Part shown: positions 9,037 through 19,099 of the stretch, piece by piece
Numbering within the stretch: position 1 is the stretch's first letter
Layout: the number at the start of each line of letters is the position of its first letter
DNA from: an uncultured bacterium
GTDB taxonomy: Bacteria; Bacillota_I; Bacilli_A; Erysipelotrichales; Erysipelotrichaceae
Length of the DNA: 36,869 bases
Reading direction: 5' to 3'
Assembly: GCA_903919545.1 (NCBI GenBank)
Contig: CAIXIN010000171.1
Coordinates: forward strand, 1 to 36,869
Notes under the pieces: generated by a model
Database searches by the model: none
What the model saw: only the letters and a program-made list of their open reading frames with translations
What the model was told of the DNA's origin: nothing
Program-made: the position numbers and the translations under genes

Positions 9037-9041
9037 AACTT

Positions 9042-10532
9042 TTATAGATGATAAAGCTTGGTGACTTTTTCTTTTAGATAATCAACATAGTATTGAGGAT
9101 TAAACTTTTCTCCTGTGACTTTGATCATCAACTCAGATGGTTCATAGACACCCCCATGGGTATGGATCTTCTCTTTGAGCCACGCTTTGATAAGGGTAAA
9201 CTGATTGTCTCTTAAGGCTTTTTCAACATCAATATCTTTTCTCATGGCTTTCATCCATTGAGCACTATAGGCTGATCCTAAGGCATAGGTAGGGAAATAA
9301 CCAAACATCGCACCTGACCAATGGACATCTTGAAGGACCCCTTGAGCTGCGTTATGAGGACGTACTCCTAAGTATTCTTCGATCTTGTCGGCCCATACTT
9401 TATCTAGATTCTCTACGTCTAATGTCCCATTAAAGAGACCTTTTTCGATCTCATATCTAACCATGACATGAAGAGGATAAGTAAGCTCATCAGCTTCGAT
9501 ACGGATCAAGGAAGGTTGAACGAAGTTGATGCCTTCTACGAATTCTTTTAATGAAACTTTCTTTAAAGCAGGAACCATTTTAACGACATCTTCATAGAGA
9601 GGTTCCCAAAACGCAGTGCTTCTTCCCAACATATTTTCTAAGAAGCGTGATTGAGATTCATGCATCCCAAAGGTCATAGATTTACGAATATATCGTCCAT
9701 CATAAGCTTCATTGACCTGTCCATTATAGGTCGCATGACCTACTTCATGGATAAGCGCAAAGATACTGGAGGTAAAGTTATCTTCGTGATATCTCACCGT
9801 AACTCGATTATCATGGGCTGAGAAATCTTGAGAGAAAGGATGAACTGAAAGACTGATTTGTCCACTGTCTTTAGAATAATCGAGAAACTTCGCAAGTCTT
9901 TCAACGACAGCGGCTTGTTGAGACAAAGGAATATGTTCACTTAACCATGAAGGACGAGTCAAATGTTTCTCTTTGATCTTATGGATCAAAGGAACGATGT
10001 CTTCTCTTAGTTTATTGAAGAAGGCATCATATTCTTTGGTCGACATATTGGTCTCAAAATCATCGAGAAGTTGTTCATACACAGGCCGTGGGTCTTTTCG
10101 ATAAGAAACGACCAACTTAGTTTGTTCAATAAGTTTTTTTAATACAGGTTTAAACAAGGCATAATTAGAAGTCGCCTTAGCTTCTTCCCAGACATCATTG
10201 GCGTCCATGACCAAATTATTATAGGCCACATAAATGTCCTTTGGGATATAACGGGTCTTATTGATTTCTTTTCTCATTTGAGCGACTTCTCGATTGGTGA
10301 CTTCGTCATAATCGAAAGTACTCATCAGATCTAATCTATCGATTACTGCAGGATCTGTGGTGATCGAAAAGAGTTCACCTGATAGATAAGAGGCCATCTT
10401 ATTTCTATAAGGTCCTCCTTTTTTAGGGGCGATTGTATAGGCGTCCCAGTTGAGGGTCGTTAGGGCTAAGGTATAGGCTGCGACTCTTTCTTGATAAGCT
10501 TGATGTTCTAATAGAGCTTGTTCTTTATTCAT
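9042..10532 (-). CDS. Carboxypeptidase M32 (Taq metallocarboxypeptidase family)
   Basis: 496 aa; ALIHEVGHATYNGQ (HEXXH), GMHESQSRFLENMLGRS, IRIEADELTYPLHVMVRYEIEKGL are typical M32 motifs. Confidence 0.95.
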   Translation of the reverse strand: MNKEQALLEHQAYQERVAAYTLALTTLNWDAYTIAPKKGGPYRNKMASYLSGELFSITTDPAVIDRLDLMSTFDYDEVTNREVAQMRKEINKTRYIPKDIYVAYNNLVMDANDVWEEAKATSNYALFKPVLKKLIEQTKLVVSYRKDPRPVYEQLLDDFETNMSTKEYDAFFNKLREDIVPLIHKIKEKHLTRPSWLSEHIPLSQQAAVVERLAKFLDYSKDSGQISLSVHPFSQDFSAHDNRVTVRYHEDNFTSSIFALIHEVGHATYNGQVNEAYDGRYIRKSMTFGMHESQSRFLENMLGRSTAFWEPLYEDVVKMVPALKKVSLKEFVEGINFVQPSLIRIEADELTYPLHVMVRYEIEKGLFNGTLDVENLDKVWADKIEEYLGVRPHNAAQGVLQDVHWSGAMFGYFPTYALGSAYSAQWMKAMRKDIDVEKALRDNQFTLIKAWLKEKIHTHGGVYEPSELMIKVTGEKFNPQYYVDYLKEKVTKLYHL

Positions 10533-10576
10533 AAGGTTCTCCTTGGTTCTATTTTATCACGAGCCATATCTTAAAG

Positions 10577-10610
10577 AAACACACAGGACTGACTTTATCC
10601 TGTGTGTTTT
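10577..10610 (-). terminator. Intrinsic terminator of the aspartokinase gene
   Basis: AAACACACAGGA-...-TCCTGTGTGTTT stem just past the aspartokinase stop (10613). Confidence 0.65.
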
Positions 10611-10612
10611 GT

Positions 10613-11929
10613 TTATTGTCCTATGAACTTTTCGTAAAGGACTTGGATGGTTTTATTGAAGTCTTGATTGCTTATCCCAACGATGATGCTGATCTCATCT
10701 GTACCTTGAGCGATCATACGGATGTTGATACTGTGTTGTCCCATGGCACTAAAGAGTCTTCCAGATACTCCAGGAGTTTCCTTCATTTGGCGTCCTACGA
10801 CAGCGATAAGGGCTAAGTCTTCCTCGACGATGACTTTATCAGGTAAACATTGTTTTTTGATGTCTGAGATGATGTCATAGAGACGTTCTTTGATGTTTGA
10901 GGTGGCACAAACGATGGTGAAACTATCGATACCCATGGTCATGTGTTCTAAAGGACATTCAAAGCGTTCTAAGATCTCCAAGACATCTCGAATCATACTT
11001 GGTGCTTTTGCGATGTGTTCTTTATAAACGCTTAAGACTGTAAAGTCTTGTCTACCAGTCACTCCTGTGATGAAGTGTGCCTTATTGGAGGCCTCATCGA
11101 TCTGAGATAGAATCATGGTTCCTGGATGATCAGGTTCATTGGTGTTTCGAATATTAAGTGGGATATTTTTTTCTTTGACCGGTTGTATGGATTCTTCGTG
11201 TAAGACAGAAGCTCCCATAAACGCCATCTCTCTAAGTTCAGCGAAGGTCAGTTTATGAATAGTCTTAGCACTAGGAACGATCCTAGGATCAGCCATCAAG
11301 ATCCCTGAGACATCAGTCCAGTTTTCATAGACCTCCGCATCTAAGGCAGCCGCCACTAAAGATCCCGTAATATCAGATCCTCCTCGACTCATGACTTTAA
11401 TTTTCCCGTTTGGTAAGACCCCATAAAAACCAGGGATGACTATTTTTGGATGCTGTGAAAAAACTTCTCTTATTTTAAGATAGGTCTTCTCTAAATCGAC
11501 TTGACCATTATAGTCTATACATATGACATCTTTCGCATCGATGAAGTCATAGCCTAAGTAAGACGCCATAAGACAAGCACTTAGATATTCACCACGAGAG
11601 ACCAATTCATCGATCTCCATGTTTTTTCTTAGACTGCTTCTTATTTTAGTAAGCTCTCCTTCTAAATCAAAAGATAAACCGAGCTCATGATGAACCCCTA
11701 AATGTTTTTGTCTTATCTCTTCAAAGATCTCATCGACACTGACCCCATAAGTTAAATGAGCATGGGTCAAATAGAGAAGATCAGTGATCTTATGATCTTG
11801 ATTATTTTCCTTACCTAAGGCAGATACTACGATCACTCGTCGAGAAGGATCGCTTAAAACGATGTTTTTTACTTTATTGAATTGTTGGGCATTCGCTAAG
11901 GATGAACCCCCAAATTTACTTACTTTCAT
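10613..11929 (-). CDS. Aspartate kinase
   Basis: MKVSKFGGSSLANAQQF; MSRGGSDITGSLVAAALDAEVYENWTDVSGI; C-terminal ACT (VVGRQMKETPGVSGRLFSAMGQHSINIRMIAQG). Confidence 0.95.
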   Translation of the reverse strand: MKVSKFGGSSLANAQQFNKVKNIVLSDPSRRVIVVSALGKENNQDHKITDLLYLTHAHLTYGVSVDEIFEEIRQKHLGVHHELGLSFDLEGELTKIRSSLRKNMEIDELVSRGEYLSACLMASYLGYDFIDAKDVICIDYNGQVDLEKTYLKIREVFSQHPKIVIPGFYGVLPNGKIKVMSRGGSDITGSLVAAALDAEVYENWTDVSGILMADPRIVPSAKTIHKLTFAELREMAFMGASVLHEESIQPVKEKNIPLNIRNTNEPDHPGTMILSQIDEASNKAHFITGVTGRQDFTVLSVYKEHIAKAPSMIRDVLEILERFECPLEHMTMGIDSFTIVCATSNIKERLYDIISDIKKQCLPDKVIVEEDLALIAVVGRQMKETPGVSGRLFSAMGQHSINIRMIAQGTDEISIIVGISNQDFNKTIQVLYEKFIGQ

Positions 11930-11938
11930 ACAAGCTCC

Positions 11939-13090
11939 TTAAGTTCTAGCGAAGAATACTTCGTTTTTTTCTCTTAATCTTAAGACTTCTTCATGCATTT
12001 CTTTAACAGGAACCTCATATAAGGTTCGATAAAGCACCCCTGAGAAGACTCTACTTTGTCCAGTATATTTCTCAAGAAAAGGAGAATTGAGATCGATAGG
12101 AGTCCTTATAAGATAGTTTTGATGATCAAATTGGTTATCAGCTTGATCTTCATTCATCACAGAAGGTAAAGTCCATGAGGTCTTCTCAATCATAGAATTA
12201 AGGTCTCTTAAGACATTGCTTGCGGTAGGTAAGCCCCCTGCCCCTTGTCCACTGAGTTCAAAGCGTTGAAGATCTTTGTTTTCAAACCATGTGAGATTGT
12301 TGTTTTCTAGAGTATGAGCTTCTAGTGAATTTAGTTCTACCAGTGTAGGTTCTACACAGGCAAAAAATCCCATTAGTGTCTTTTCCCCATAAGCCATCAA
12401 TCGACACTTGTATTTCTGTTGAGTAAAATATTTGATGTCTATATCTTTAAGATGTGCTATACCTTCAACATCGATAGATTCTAGATAGATCCAAGTATGC
12501 ATCCCTATGGCTAAAGCCAATCTTAGTTTATACATCGTATCGATCCCATTAAGATCACTAGAAGGATCTGCTTCTGCGTATCCGCTTGATTGGGCTTGTT
12601 TTAAAGCGTCACTAAAACTAAGATGTTCACGTTCCATTTTATCGATGATGAAGTTGGTGGTTCCGTTAAGGATACCTCCTACTTTTCTAATGGGTATTGT
12701 ATGAGAGATCATCGTAGGTAAGAAAGGAATGCCTCCTCCACATGCTGCACTAAACATCAAAGAAACATTTTGTGTTAATGCCACTTGATTGAGTTCTTCC
12801 CCATAGGCATTGATCAATGCTTTATTCGCAGTGACCACATGTTTTCCATTTAAAATAGCTTTCTTGATGTAGTCATAAGCAGGAATCAAACCACCCATCG
12901 CTTCTACGATCACATCGATCTGTGGATTTAAAAGAAGATCATCGACTTGATCTGTCATGATGGATTCATCTGCTTTTCCTGATCGTCTAAAAATCCCATG
13001 AAGGGTCATGTTTTCTTGTTCTATTAGTAGTGTAGCCACAGCTTTACCTACAGTGCCATAGCCTAATAATCCAATGTTTAGTTTTTTCAT
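11939..13090 (-). CDS. hom: Homoserine dehydrogenase with a shortened C-terminal region
   Basis: LNIGLLGYGTVGKAV; GILNGTTNFIIDKM; SSGYAEADPSSDLNGIDTMYKL; GAGGLPTASNVLRDL. 383 aa. Confidence 0.93.
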   Translation of the reverse strand: MKKLNIGLLGYGTVGKAVATLLIEQENMTLHGIFRRSGKADESIMTDQVDDLLLNPQIDVIVEAMGGLIPAYDYIKKAILNGKHVVTANKALINAYGEELNQVALTQNVSLMFSAACGGGIPFLPTMISHTIPIRKVGGILNGTTNFIIDKMEREHLSFSDALKQAQSSGYAEADPSSDLNGIDTMYKLRLALAIGMHTWIYLESIDVEGIAHLKDIDIKYFTQQKYKCRLMAYGEKTLMGFFACVEPTLVELNSLEAHTLENNNLTWFENKDLQRFELSGQGAGGLPTASNVLRDLNSMIEKTSWTLPSVMNEDQADNQFDHQNYLIRTPIDLNSPFLEKYTGQSRVFSGVLYRTLYEVPVKEMHEEVLRLREKNEVFFART

Positions 13091-13109
13091 GTCTTTATTT
13101 CGAATACAC

Positions 13110-13138
13110 TTGTATTTCTATGAGAAACATTTTATCAT
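13110..13138 (+). promoter_or_regulatory. Putative sigma-A-type promoter for thrC
   Basis: TTGTAT - 17 nt - TATCAT in the divergent hom/thrC spacer. Confidence 0.45.
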
Positions 13139-13166
13139 AGAGTGAGAAACAACTCAACATACAACC

Positions 13167-14621
13167 ATGAAATATACCTCAACTCGAAACTCAAAACACA
13201 GTGTTAATAGTCATCAAGCCATTTTAGAAGGATTGGCGAAAGATGGGGGTCTTTATCTACCTGAAACGCTACCTACTTTTGATTTGGATCACCTAAAAGA
13301 TTATTCTTTTAAACAATTAATGACAGAGATCTTAAATGCCTACTTTGATGACTATGGGAAAGAAACCATTGAACACTTGGTAGATCTTGCCTTTGATTCT
13401 AAGTTTGATAATGAAGAAATAACCCCTTCTACTCAATGTGGTAAACTGACCATATTAGAGCTCTATCATGGACCTACCGCTGCTTTTAAAGATGTTGCCT
13501 TATCGATCTTGCCTCATCTTATGGTGAAAGCCAAAGAGGTGCTTAAACTAGAAGAAACGACTCATATCTTAACAGCCACTTCAGGCGATACAGGATCTGC
13601 AGCTTTAGCGGGTTTTGAGAACGTCAAAGGATTTACGATGACCGTCTTTTATCCTTCCATAGGCATCAGTGATATCCAAAAAAGACAGATGACTTCATCA
13701 CAGGGAAATAATACTTTCGTGTATGGGATCGACGGGAACTTCGATGACGCCCAAAGGGCAGTCAAAAACATATTTACCCATACTTCTGATTTCAAGATTG
13801 CCTTGTCTTCTGCCAACTCCATCAACATAGGTCGTTTGATTCCTCAATTGACTTATTACTTCAAAGCTTACTTTGATTTGGTTAGAGATGATAAAATTAA
13901 ATTAGGCGATGAAGTATCTTTCAGTGTTCCTTCTGGTAATTTCGGAAATATCTTAGCGGGATATATGGCTAAACTAAGTGGCTTACCTATCAAGCATTTG
14001 ATTTGTGCATCCAATGAGAATCAAGTCTTAACGGACTTTATACAAAGCGGGTTATACAATAGATTACGACCTTTCTATCAGACAAGTTCTCCTTCTATGG
14101 ATATCCTAGTCTCAAGTAATCTAGAAAGACTATTGGCTTTATTGAGCCACAGAGATGATGCCTTAGTTTCTTCGTTGATGGATCAATTAAACAGCCAAGG
14201 ATCTTATCAAGTACCTATACAGTTAAGACAAGAAATCCATAAAGTATTCATCGCCGATATGATTCCTTCAAATCAAGTCGATCAGACCATCAATGAATTC
14301 TATAAAGACTTCGATTACTTAGTAGATCCTCATACAGCGATCGGGGTCAAAGCAGCTTTGAATCATTTAGGTCAAGAACCCATGATCGTATGTGCGACAG
14401 CTTCTCCCTTTAAGTTTCCTTCTACTGTGCTTAAAGCACTTGGTTTATCCATCAGTAATGATGATTTTGATAATCTAGAAAGACTCATGAGTTTTAGTCA
14501 ACAGGCTTGTCCAAAAAACTTAGGTCATCTAAGACATGAACCCATCCGTCATCCATTGACGGTTGATAAAGAAGCGCTCTATGCGCTGGTGAAAGAAAAG
14601 GAGTCCCATGATCACCATTAG
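13167..14621 (+). CDS. thrC: Threonine synthase
   Basis: LYHGPTAAFKDVALSILPHLM (PLP Lys motif), TATSGDTGSAALAGF, SVPSGNFGNILAGYMAKLSGLP. Confidence 0.95.
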   Translation: MKYTSTRNSKHSVNSHQAILEGLAKDGGLYLPETLPTFDLDHLKDYSFKQLMTEILNAYFDDYGKETIEHLVDLAFDSKFDNEEITPSTQCGKLTILELYHGPTAAFKDVALSILPHLMVKAKEVLKLEETTHILTATSGDTGSAALAGFENVKGFTMTVFYPSIGISDIQKRQMTSSQGNNTFVYGIDGNFDDAQRAVKNIFTHTSDFKIALSSANSINIGRLIPQLTYYFKAYFDLVRDDKIKLGDEVSFSVPSGNFGNILAGYMAKLSGLPIKHLICASNENQVLTDFIQSGLYNRLRPFYQTSSPSMDILVSSNLERLLALLSHRDDALVSSLMDQLNSQGSYQVPIQLRQEIHKVFIADMIPSNQVDQTINEFYKDFDYLVDPHTAIGVKAALNHLGQEPMIVCATASPFKFPSTVLKALGLSISNDDFDNLERLMSFSQQACPKNLGHLRHEPIRHPLTVDKEALYALVKEKESHDHH

Positions 14622-15486
14622 AGTACCCGCAACATCCGCTAATCTTGGGCCTGGTTTTGATACCCTAGGCATCGCATTACAGCTCTATGCGACCTTTAAC
14701 GTATCAGAAAACAAAGAATTTAGTATCCAAGGTTGTCCAGTGGCTTACGCCAACGAAAATAATCTATTTCATAAGGCCTATCTTCATCGCGTTCATGAGC
14801 TTAAGCTTAAACCTAAGACCTTAAGCATCTCCATCCAATCCGATGTCCCAGTAGCTCGAGGATTAGGTAGTAGTGCCATATTCATCATCGCTGGGATGAT
14901 CTGTGCTCATCTGCTTCATGAGATCCCTTTTGAGACGAGCGATATTGCCTTGGCTGCGAGCTTGTATGAAGGTCATCCTGATAATGTATGTCCTGCTTTA
15001 TATGGAGGACTCTGTGCTTCATTGATCGATGAAAAAAAAATCATCACTGAACATTATCCTGTTCATCAAGATCTTCATTTCTATTTTATCGTTCCTGATT
15101 TTGAATTATTGACCTCATTGACTCGATTAGCCCTTCCTGAGAAGATCATTATGAAAGATGTAGTCCATAATCTATCTCGTCTACCTTTACTTCTTAGAGC
15201 CATAGAAAAAGGTAATCAAGCTCAGATCGATGTCTGTATCCAAGATACACTTCATCATCCTTATCGTTATCCTTTGATCTATCAATCTGAATCTGTATTG
15301 GCGATCTTAGAATCCTTTAATATAAAAGGAACCTATATCTCAGGTGCTGGACCTACCATAGGCTTTCTTCATCAAGGCCCCATCGATATCCTACCCATCC
15401 AAGAAAAACTTAAACACTTACGTCATGAATTCAAGCTTATAGAACTTCAGTTAGATACGAGTGGCACCCGCTACTCAACACTGTAA
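14608..15486 (+). CDS. thrB: Homoserine kinase (GHMP family)
   Basis: VPATSANLGPGFDTLGIAL; DVPVARGLGSSAIFIIAG; overlaps thrC by 14 nt. Confidence 0.95.
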   Translation: MITIRVPATSANLGPGFDTLGIALQLYATFNVSENKEFSIQGCPVAYANENNLFHKAYLHRVHELKLKPKTLSISIQSDVPVARGLGSSAIFIIAGMICAHLLHEIPFETSDIALAASLYEGHPDNVCPALYGGLCASLIDEKKIITEHYPVHQDLHFYFIVPDFELLTSLTRLALPEKIIMKDVVHNLSRLPLLLRAIEKGNQAQIDVCIQDTLHHPYRYPLIYQSESVLAILESFNIKGTYISGAGPTIGFLHQGPIDILPIQEKLKHLRHEFKLIELQLDTSGTRYSTL

Positions 15487-15487
15487 T

Positions 15488-15925
15488 ATGAGTCGTAATC
15501 TCTTACTGGTCGATAAAAAGATCCTCCCTGATTTCTTTGAGAAAGTCATCTTAGCGAGACAATTGATCAACAGTGGTGAAGTAAAAGAAGTCAGTGAAGC
15601 GTGTAAACGCGTGAATATTTCTCGATCTACGTACTATAAATACAAAGACTATGTGTTTATGCCTGAAGAAGTAGGACCTTCTAGAAAAGCCGTTATGAGT
15701 CTTCTTCTAAACCATACCCATGGGGTCTTATCAGAAGTCTTACGTTGTATCAGTGATCATGAGGCAAACGTCATAACGATTACTCAAACTGTTCCTATTA
15801 GAGAAAAAGCCAGTGTGATCTTAACTTTAGATATCTTGAGTTTAAATCTAAGTATGGCTGATCTGATGAGTACACTTAGAGATTGTGTTGGGGTAGAAAA
15901 GGTCAACCTCATCGATATCGAATAA
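15488..15925 (+). CDS. ACT domain-containing protein (PheB/UPF0735-like)
   Basis: MSRNLLLVDKKILPDFFEKVILARQLI...VNISRSTYYKYKDYVF...LLLNHTHGVLSEVLRCISDHEANVITITQTVPI; start at 15488 just after thrB. Confidence 0.85.
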   Translation: MSRNLLLVDKKILPDFFEKVILARQLINSGEVKEVSEACKRVNISRSTYYKYKDYVFMPEEVGPSRKAVMSLLLNHTHGVLSEVLRCISDHEANVITITQTVPIREKASVILTLDILSLNLSMADLMSTLRDCVGVEKVNLIDIE

Positions 15926-15928
15926 AAA

Positions 15929-15952
15929 AGCCTATTTCAGTGAATAGGCTTT
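15929..15952. terminator. Bidirectional terminator between the ACT protein and EamA genes
   Basis: AAGCCTATT-tcagtg-AATAGGCTT between convergent genes, A-rich and T-rich flanks. Confidence 0.7.
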
Positions 15953-16843
15953 CTTCTTAAAAGGAAAGGTCATAAAGACAATTGAGATGATGATGATGGC
16001 CGCTGCGATCAAGGCATTGATCGATAAGCTTTCTTTCGCAAGCAACCATCCTAAGAAAACAGCCACTACAGGATTGACGAAGGCATAGGTCGATACCCAC
16101 GTAGGATTCACATTTCTAAGTAACCAAATGTAGGCACTATACCCTAATATAGATCCAAAGAAGATAAGATAACATAAAGAGATCCACGCATTAGACGTTA
16201 CCTTCATCACATCAAAACCTACCCATTCTTGACGTATAAACGAGGCAATAAACAAAGCAAAGCCTCCACTTAACATTTGAAAAGAAAGATTCATATAAGG
16301 CGATTTAGGGATAGATGCATATCGAGACACCAAGGATCCTGCAGCCCATGAGATGGCTGCCATCAAAATCAAGAAGATCCCTAAAGGATCAAAATGAGTG
16401 ATCCCATCTTTCTGAGACTGAAATACTAGAAAAGCAATCCCAATCAATCCTAAAGTAACACCCAATAAATGATAGATCGTAGGCCGTTTCTTATCCCCAA
16501 AGCTCCAATTCAATATGATGATCCAAAGAGGTACCGCTCCTATCAATAAAGATACAATACTGCTTGGGACAGTTTGTTCAGTTAAGGTAACAAGTCCATT
16601 TCCAATTAAAAGCATCATTAATCCAATCAACGCAGAAAACATCATCTCTTTAGCTTTTGGGAAAGCATCTTTACGAAAAAGAGCCACACTTAACATAAAG
16701 AGTCCCGCTGTAAAATGGCGAGTTCCTGCCAATAGCATAGGTGGAAAAGACTCTAGTCCCAACTTAATGGCGACATAAGTTCCTCCCCAAAATAGATAGA
16801 CAGCTAAGAAAGCAAGTATGACCCTTAGTGTGAGTTTCTGCAT
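15932..16843 (-). CDS. EamA/DMT-family transporter
   Basis: About 10 TMs; FWGGTYVAIKLGLESFPPMLLAGTRH, TYAFVNPVVAVFLGWLLAKESL duplicated EamA signatures. Confidence 0.9.
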   Translation of the reverse strand: MQKLTLRVILAFLAVYLFWGGTYVAIKLGLESFPPMLLAGTRHFTAGLFMLSVALFRKDAFPKAKEMMFSALIGLMMLLIGNGLVTLTEQTVPSSIVSLLIGAVPLWIIILNWSFGDKKRPTIYHLLGVTLGLIGIAFLVFQSQKDGITHFDPLGIFLILMAAISWAAGSLVSRYASIPKSPYMNLSFQMLSGGFALFIASFIRQEWVGFDVMKVTSNAWISLCYLIFFGSILGYSAYIWLLRNVNPTWVSTYAFVNPVVAVFLGWLLAKESLSINALIAAAIIIISIVFMTFPFKKKAYSLK

Positions 16844-16965
16844 AGAATCTCCTTATTTATAATGGATTGATTATAACATACTTGAGACCTCGTCTTTCAT
16901 TGACAAGGACCAAGCTAAAGTGATAGTCTATTGACATCATCTCACACATTGAAAGAAGAACCCTT

Positions 16966-17946
16966 ATGATCAAGATCGCCATTGTCGGCGCAACTGGAAT
17001 GGTTGGCCAAAGCTTTATTAAAGTATTAGAAGAATATGACCTAGATCTTTCAGAGATCATCTTTTTAGCTTCTGAAAGATCCGCAGGAAAAAGCGTGACC
17101 TTTAAAGGTAAGACCTATCTCGTTGAAGCACTAAGTGAGACGAGCTTTGATCGTCCTTTGGATTATGCCTTGTTTTCCGCAGGTGGTGATGTGAGTAAGC
17201 ATTATGCGCCCATCGCAGCCTCTAAAGGGGTCGTAGTCATCGATAATTCAAGTGCGTGGAGAATGTACCCTAAGGTTCCTTTAGTGGTCCCTGAGATCAA
17301 TCCTGAGGATGCCTTCATTCATCAAGGCATCATCGCCAATCCTAATTGTTCAACCATCCAATCTGTCTTACCTTTGTTTGCCTTAAAAGATCTATCGATC
17401 AAACGTGTCGTCTATTCAACCTATCAAGCTGTTTCTGGTTCTGGTTATAAAGGTATCAATGATTTAAATCGTAATCTAAAAGGAGAAGCTTCAATCTTCT
17501 ATCCTAAACAGATCCTACATAATGTGATTCCTCAAATCGATGTCTTCTTACCTAATGGTTCAACCAAGGAAGAAGAAAAGATGGTCAATGAGACCCGTAA
17601 GATCCTTCATGAGCCTAACTTAAAAGTAAGTGCGACCTGTGTAAGGGTCCCTGTCTTTAATGGTCATAGTGTATCCATCAACGTAGAATTCAATCGTGAC
17701 TTTACGATGGATGAAGTTTTGACCAAGCTTAAAGCTCAAAAAGGTCTTCGTATTTTCGAAAATGACTTCCCTACTGCGTTAGAAGTCTCAGGTCAAGATC
17801 TTACTTATGTGAGTAGAATCAGAAGAGACGATAGTGTACCTTATGGATTGAATCTATGGTGTGTCGCCGATAATATTCGAAAAGGCGCAGCGTCTAACGC
17901 GATCCAAATCATGCAGGTCCTGATGGGAGAATTTCATGGACAATAA
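16966..17946 (+). CDS. asd: Aspartate-semialdehyde dehydrogenase
   Basis: IKIAIVGATGMVGQSFIKVLEE; GIIANPNCSTIQSVLPL (catalytic Cys); VSATCVRVPVFNGHS. Confidence 0.96.
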   Translation: MIKIAIVGATGMVGQSFIKVLEEYDLDLSEIIFLASERSAGKSVTFKGKTYLVEALSETSFDRPLDYALFSAGGDVSKHYAPIAASKGVVVIDNSSAWRMYPKVPLVVPEINPEDAFIHQGIIANPNCSTIQSVLPLFALKDLSIKRVVYSTYQAVSGSGYKGINDLNRNLKGEASIFYPKQILHNVIPQIDVFLPNGSTKEEEKMVNETRKILHEPNLKVSATCVRVPVFNGHSVSINVEFNRDFTMDEVLTKLKAQKGLRIFENDFPTALEVSGQDLTYVSRIRRDDSVPYGLNLWCVADNIRKGAASNAIQIMQVLMGEFHGQ

Positions 17947-19066
17947 AGAACTAAGTATATATCTAAAAGAAACTAGACGTCATCTTCATCAAATCCCTGA
18001 GATCGGATTTGATTGTTTTATCACTTCTGCTTATCTTCAAAAAGAACTAAGATCTTTTGGATATGAACCCATCATTATGGCTAAGACTGGGGTCATAGCG
18101 GTAAAGCCAGGTAAAAATAAAGATGCGATCGCTTTTAGATCGGATATGGATGCGCTGAATGTCTTAGAACAGACCCAAGTAGATTTTGAATCTCAAATAA
18201 AAGGACAAATGCATGCCTGTGGTCATGATGGACATATGGCGATCTTATTGGCTTTTGCGAAAAGTGTGGCTCATCTTGAACCTTTCAATCATAGTTTAGT
18301 TTTTGTATTCCAACCTGCTGAAGAAGGTCCAGGAGGAGCACGAGTGATGGTTGAAGAAGGTCTCATCGAACGCTTCAATATCACTAAGATCTTTGGACTT
18401 CATGTGTTTCCTGGCTTAAATGAAGGCATTATAGGACTTGCGAAAGGACCTATGATGGCTCAATCGATGGAGATAGAGATCCATATCCAAGGAAAAAGCG
18501 CTCATGCGGCTGAACCTCATGAAGGAACAGATGCCTTGGTATGTGCAGCCCAATTGATCTTAGCTGCACAAAGCATCGTAAGTCGTAATGTCGATCCTTT
18601 AGAAACAGCAGTTATTACCTTTGGGACGATTAAAGGTGGAGAAGCCCCAAACATCATTCCCCAAGAAGTTGTCCTTACTGGAACCGCAAGAGCTTTCAAT
18701 CCACAAGTGATGAGCCTAATCCACAAACGATTAGAAGCCATCTTTAATGGTTTATCGATATCGACTGGATGTCAAATCAAAGCCAGCTTGATCGATACTT
18801 ATCCTCCAGTACTCAATGATGAAGCTCTCTATGATCGCTTATCTGAGAACCTCACCTGTAAGACTCAGGTCGTTAAACCTAAGATGTTTGCGGAAGACTT
18901 TAGTTATTATCAACAAAAAGTACCTGGTCTATTCGCTTTTGTGGGTACACGTAATGAACTGAAAAACTATATTTATCCTGTTCATAGTTGTTTCTTCAAT
19001 TTCGATGAGGAAGCCTTGGTGAGTGGTGTAGAGTACTATACACAAGTCCTACATATCTTTGATTAA
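17936..19066 (+). CDS. M20-family amidohydrolase (possible N-acetyldiaminopimelate deacetylase or related aminoacylase)
   Basis: RRHLHQIPEIGFD; IAFRSDMDALNV; MHACGHDGHMAILLAFAK; FVFQPAEEGPGGARVMVEEG; overlaps asd by 11 nt. Confidence 0.9.
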   Translation: MDNKELSIYLKETRRHLHQIPEIGFDCFITSAYLQKELRSFGYEPIIMAKTGVIAVKPGKNKDAIAFRSDMDALNVLEQTQVDFESQIKGQMHACGHDGHMAILLAFAKSVAHLEPFNHSLVFVFQPAEEGPGGARVMVEEGLIERFNITKIFGLHVFPGLNEGIIGLAKGPMMAQSMEIEIHIQGKSAHAAEPHEGTDALVCAAQLILAAQSIVSRNVDPLETAVITFGTIKGGEAPNIIPQEVVLTGTARAFNPQVMSLIHKRLEAIFNGLSISTGCQIKASLIDTYPPVLNDEALYDRLSENLTCKTQVVKPKMFAEDFSYYQQKVPGLFAFVGTRNELKNYIYPVHSCFFNFDEEALVSGVEYYTQVLHIFD

Positions 19067-19068
19067 AT

Positions 19069-19099
19069 AAAAAGGAATACCGATCCGGTATTCCTTTTC
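19069..19099. terminator. Intrinsic terminator, apparently bidirectional
   Basis: AAAAGGAATACCG-atc-CGGTATTCCTTTT with T-rich sides in both directions; serves the M20 gene (+) and the proposed ncRNA (-). Confidence 0.8.

Noticed and set aside
8847-9038. 63-aa plus-strand ORF near the acylation operon promoter
   Set aside because: Overlaps the 5' end of the SGNH gene, its promoter and the M32 terminator; no family resemblance.
13091-13166. Spacer between hom and thrC considered for a T-box or lysine riboswitch
   Set aside because: Only 76 nt, too short, and no T-box (TGGNACCGCG) or lysine-riboswitch core seen.
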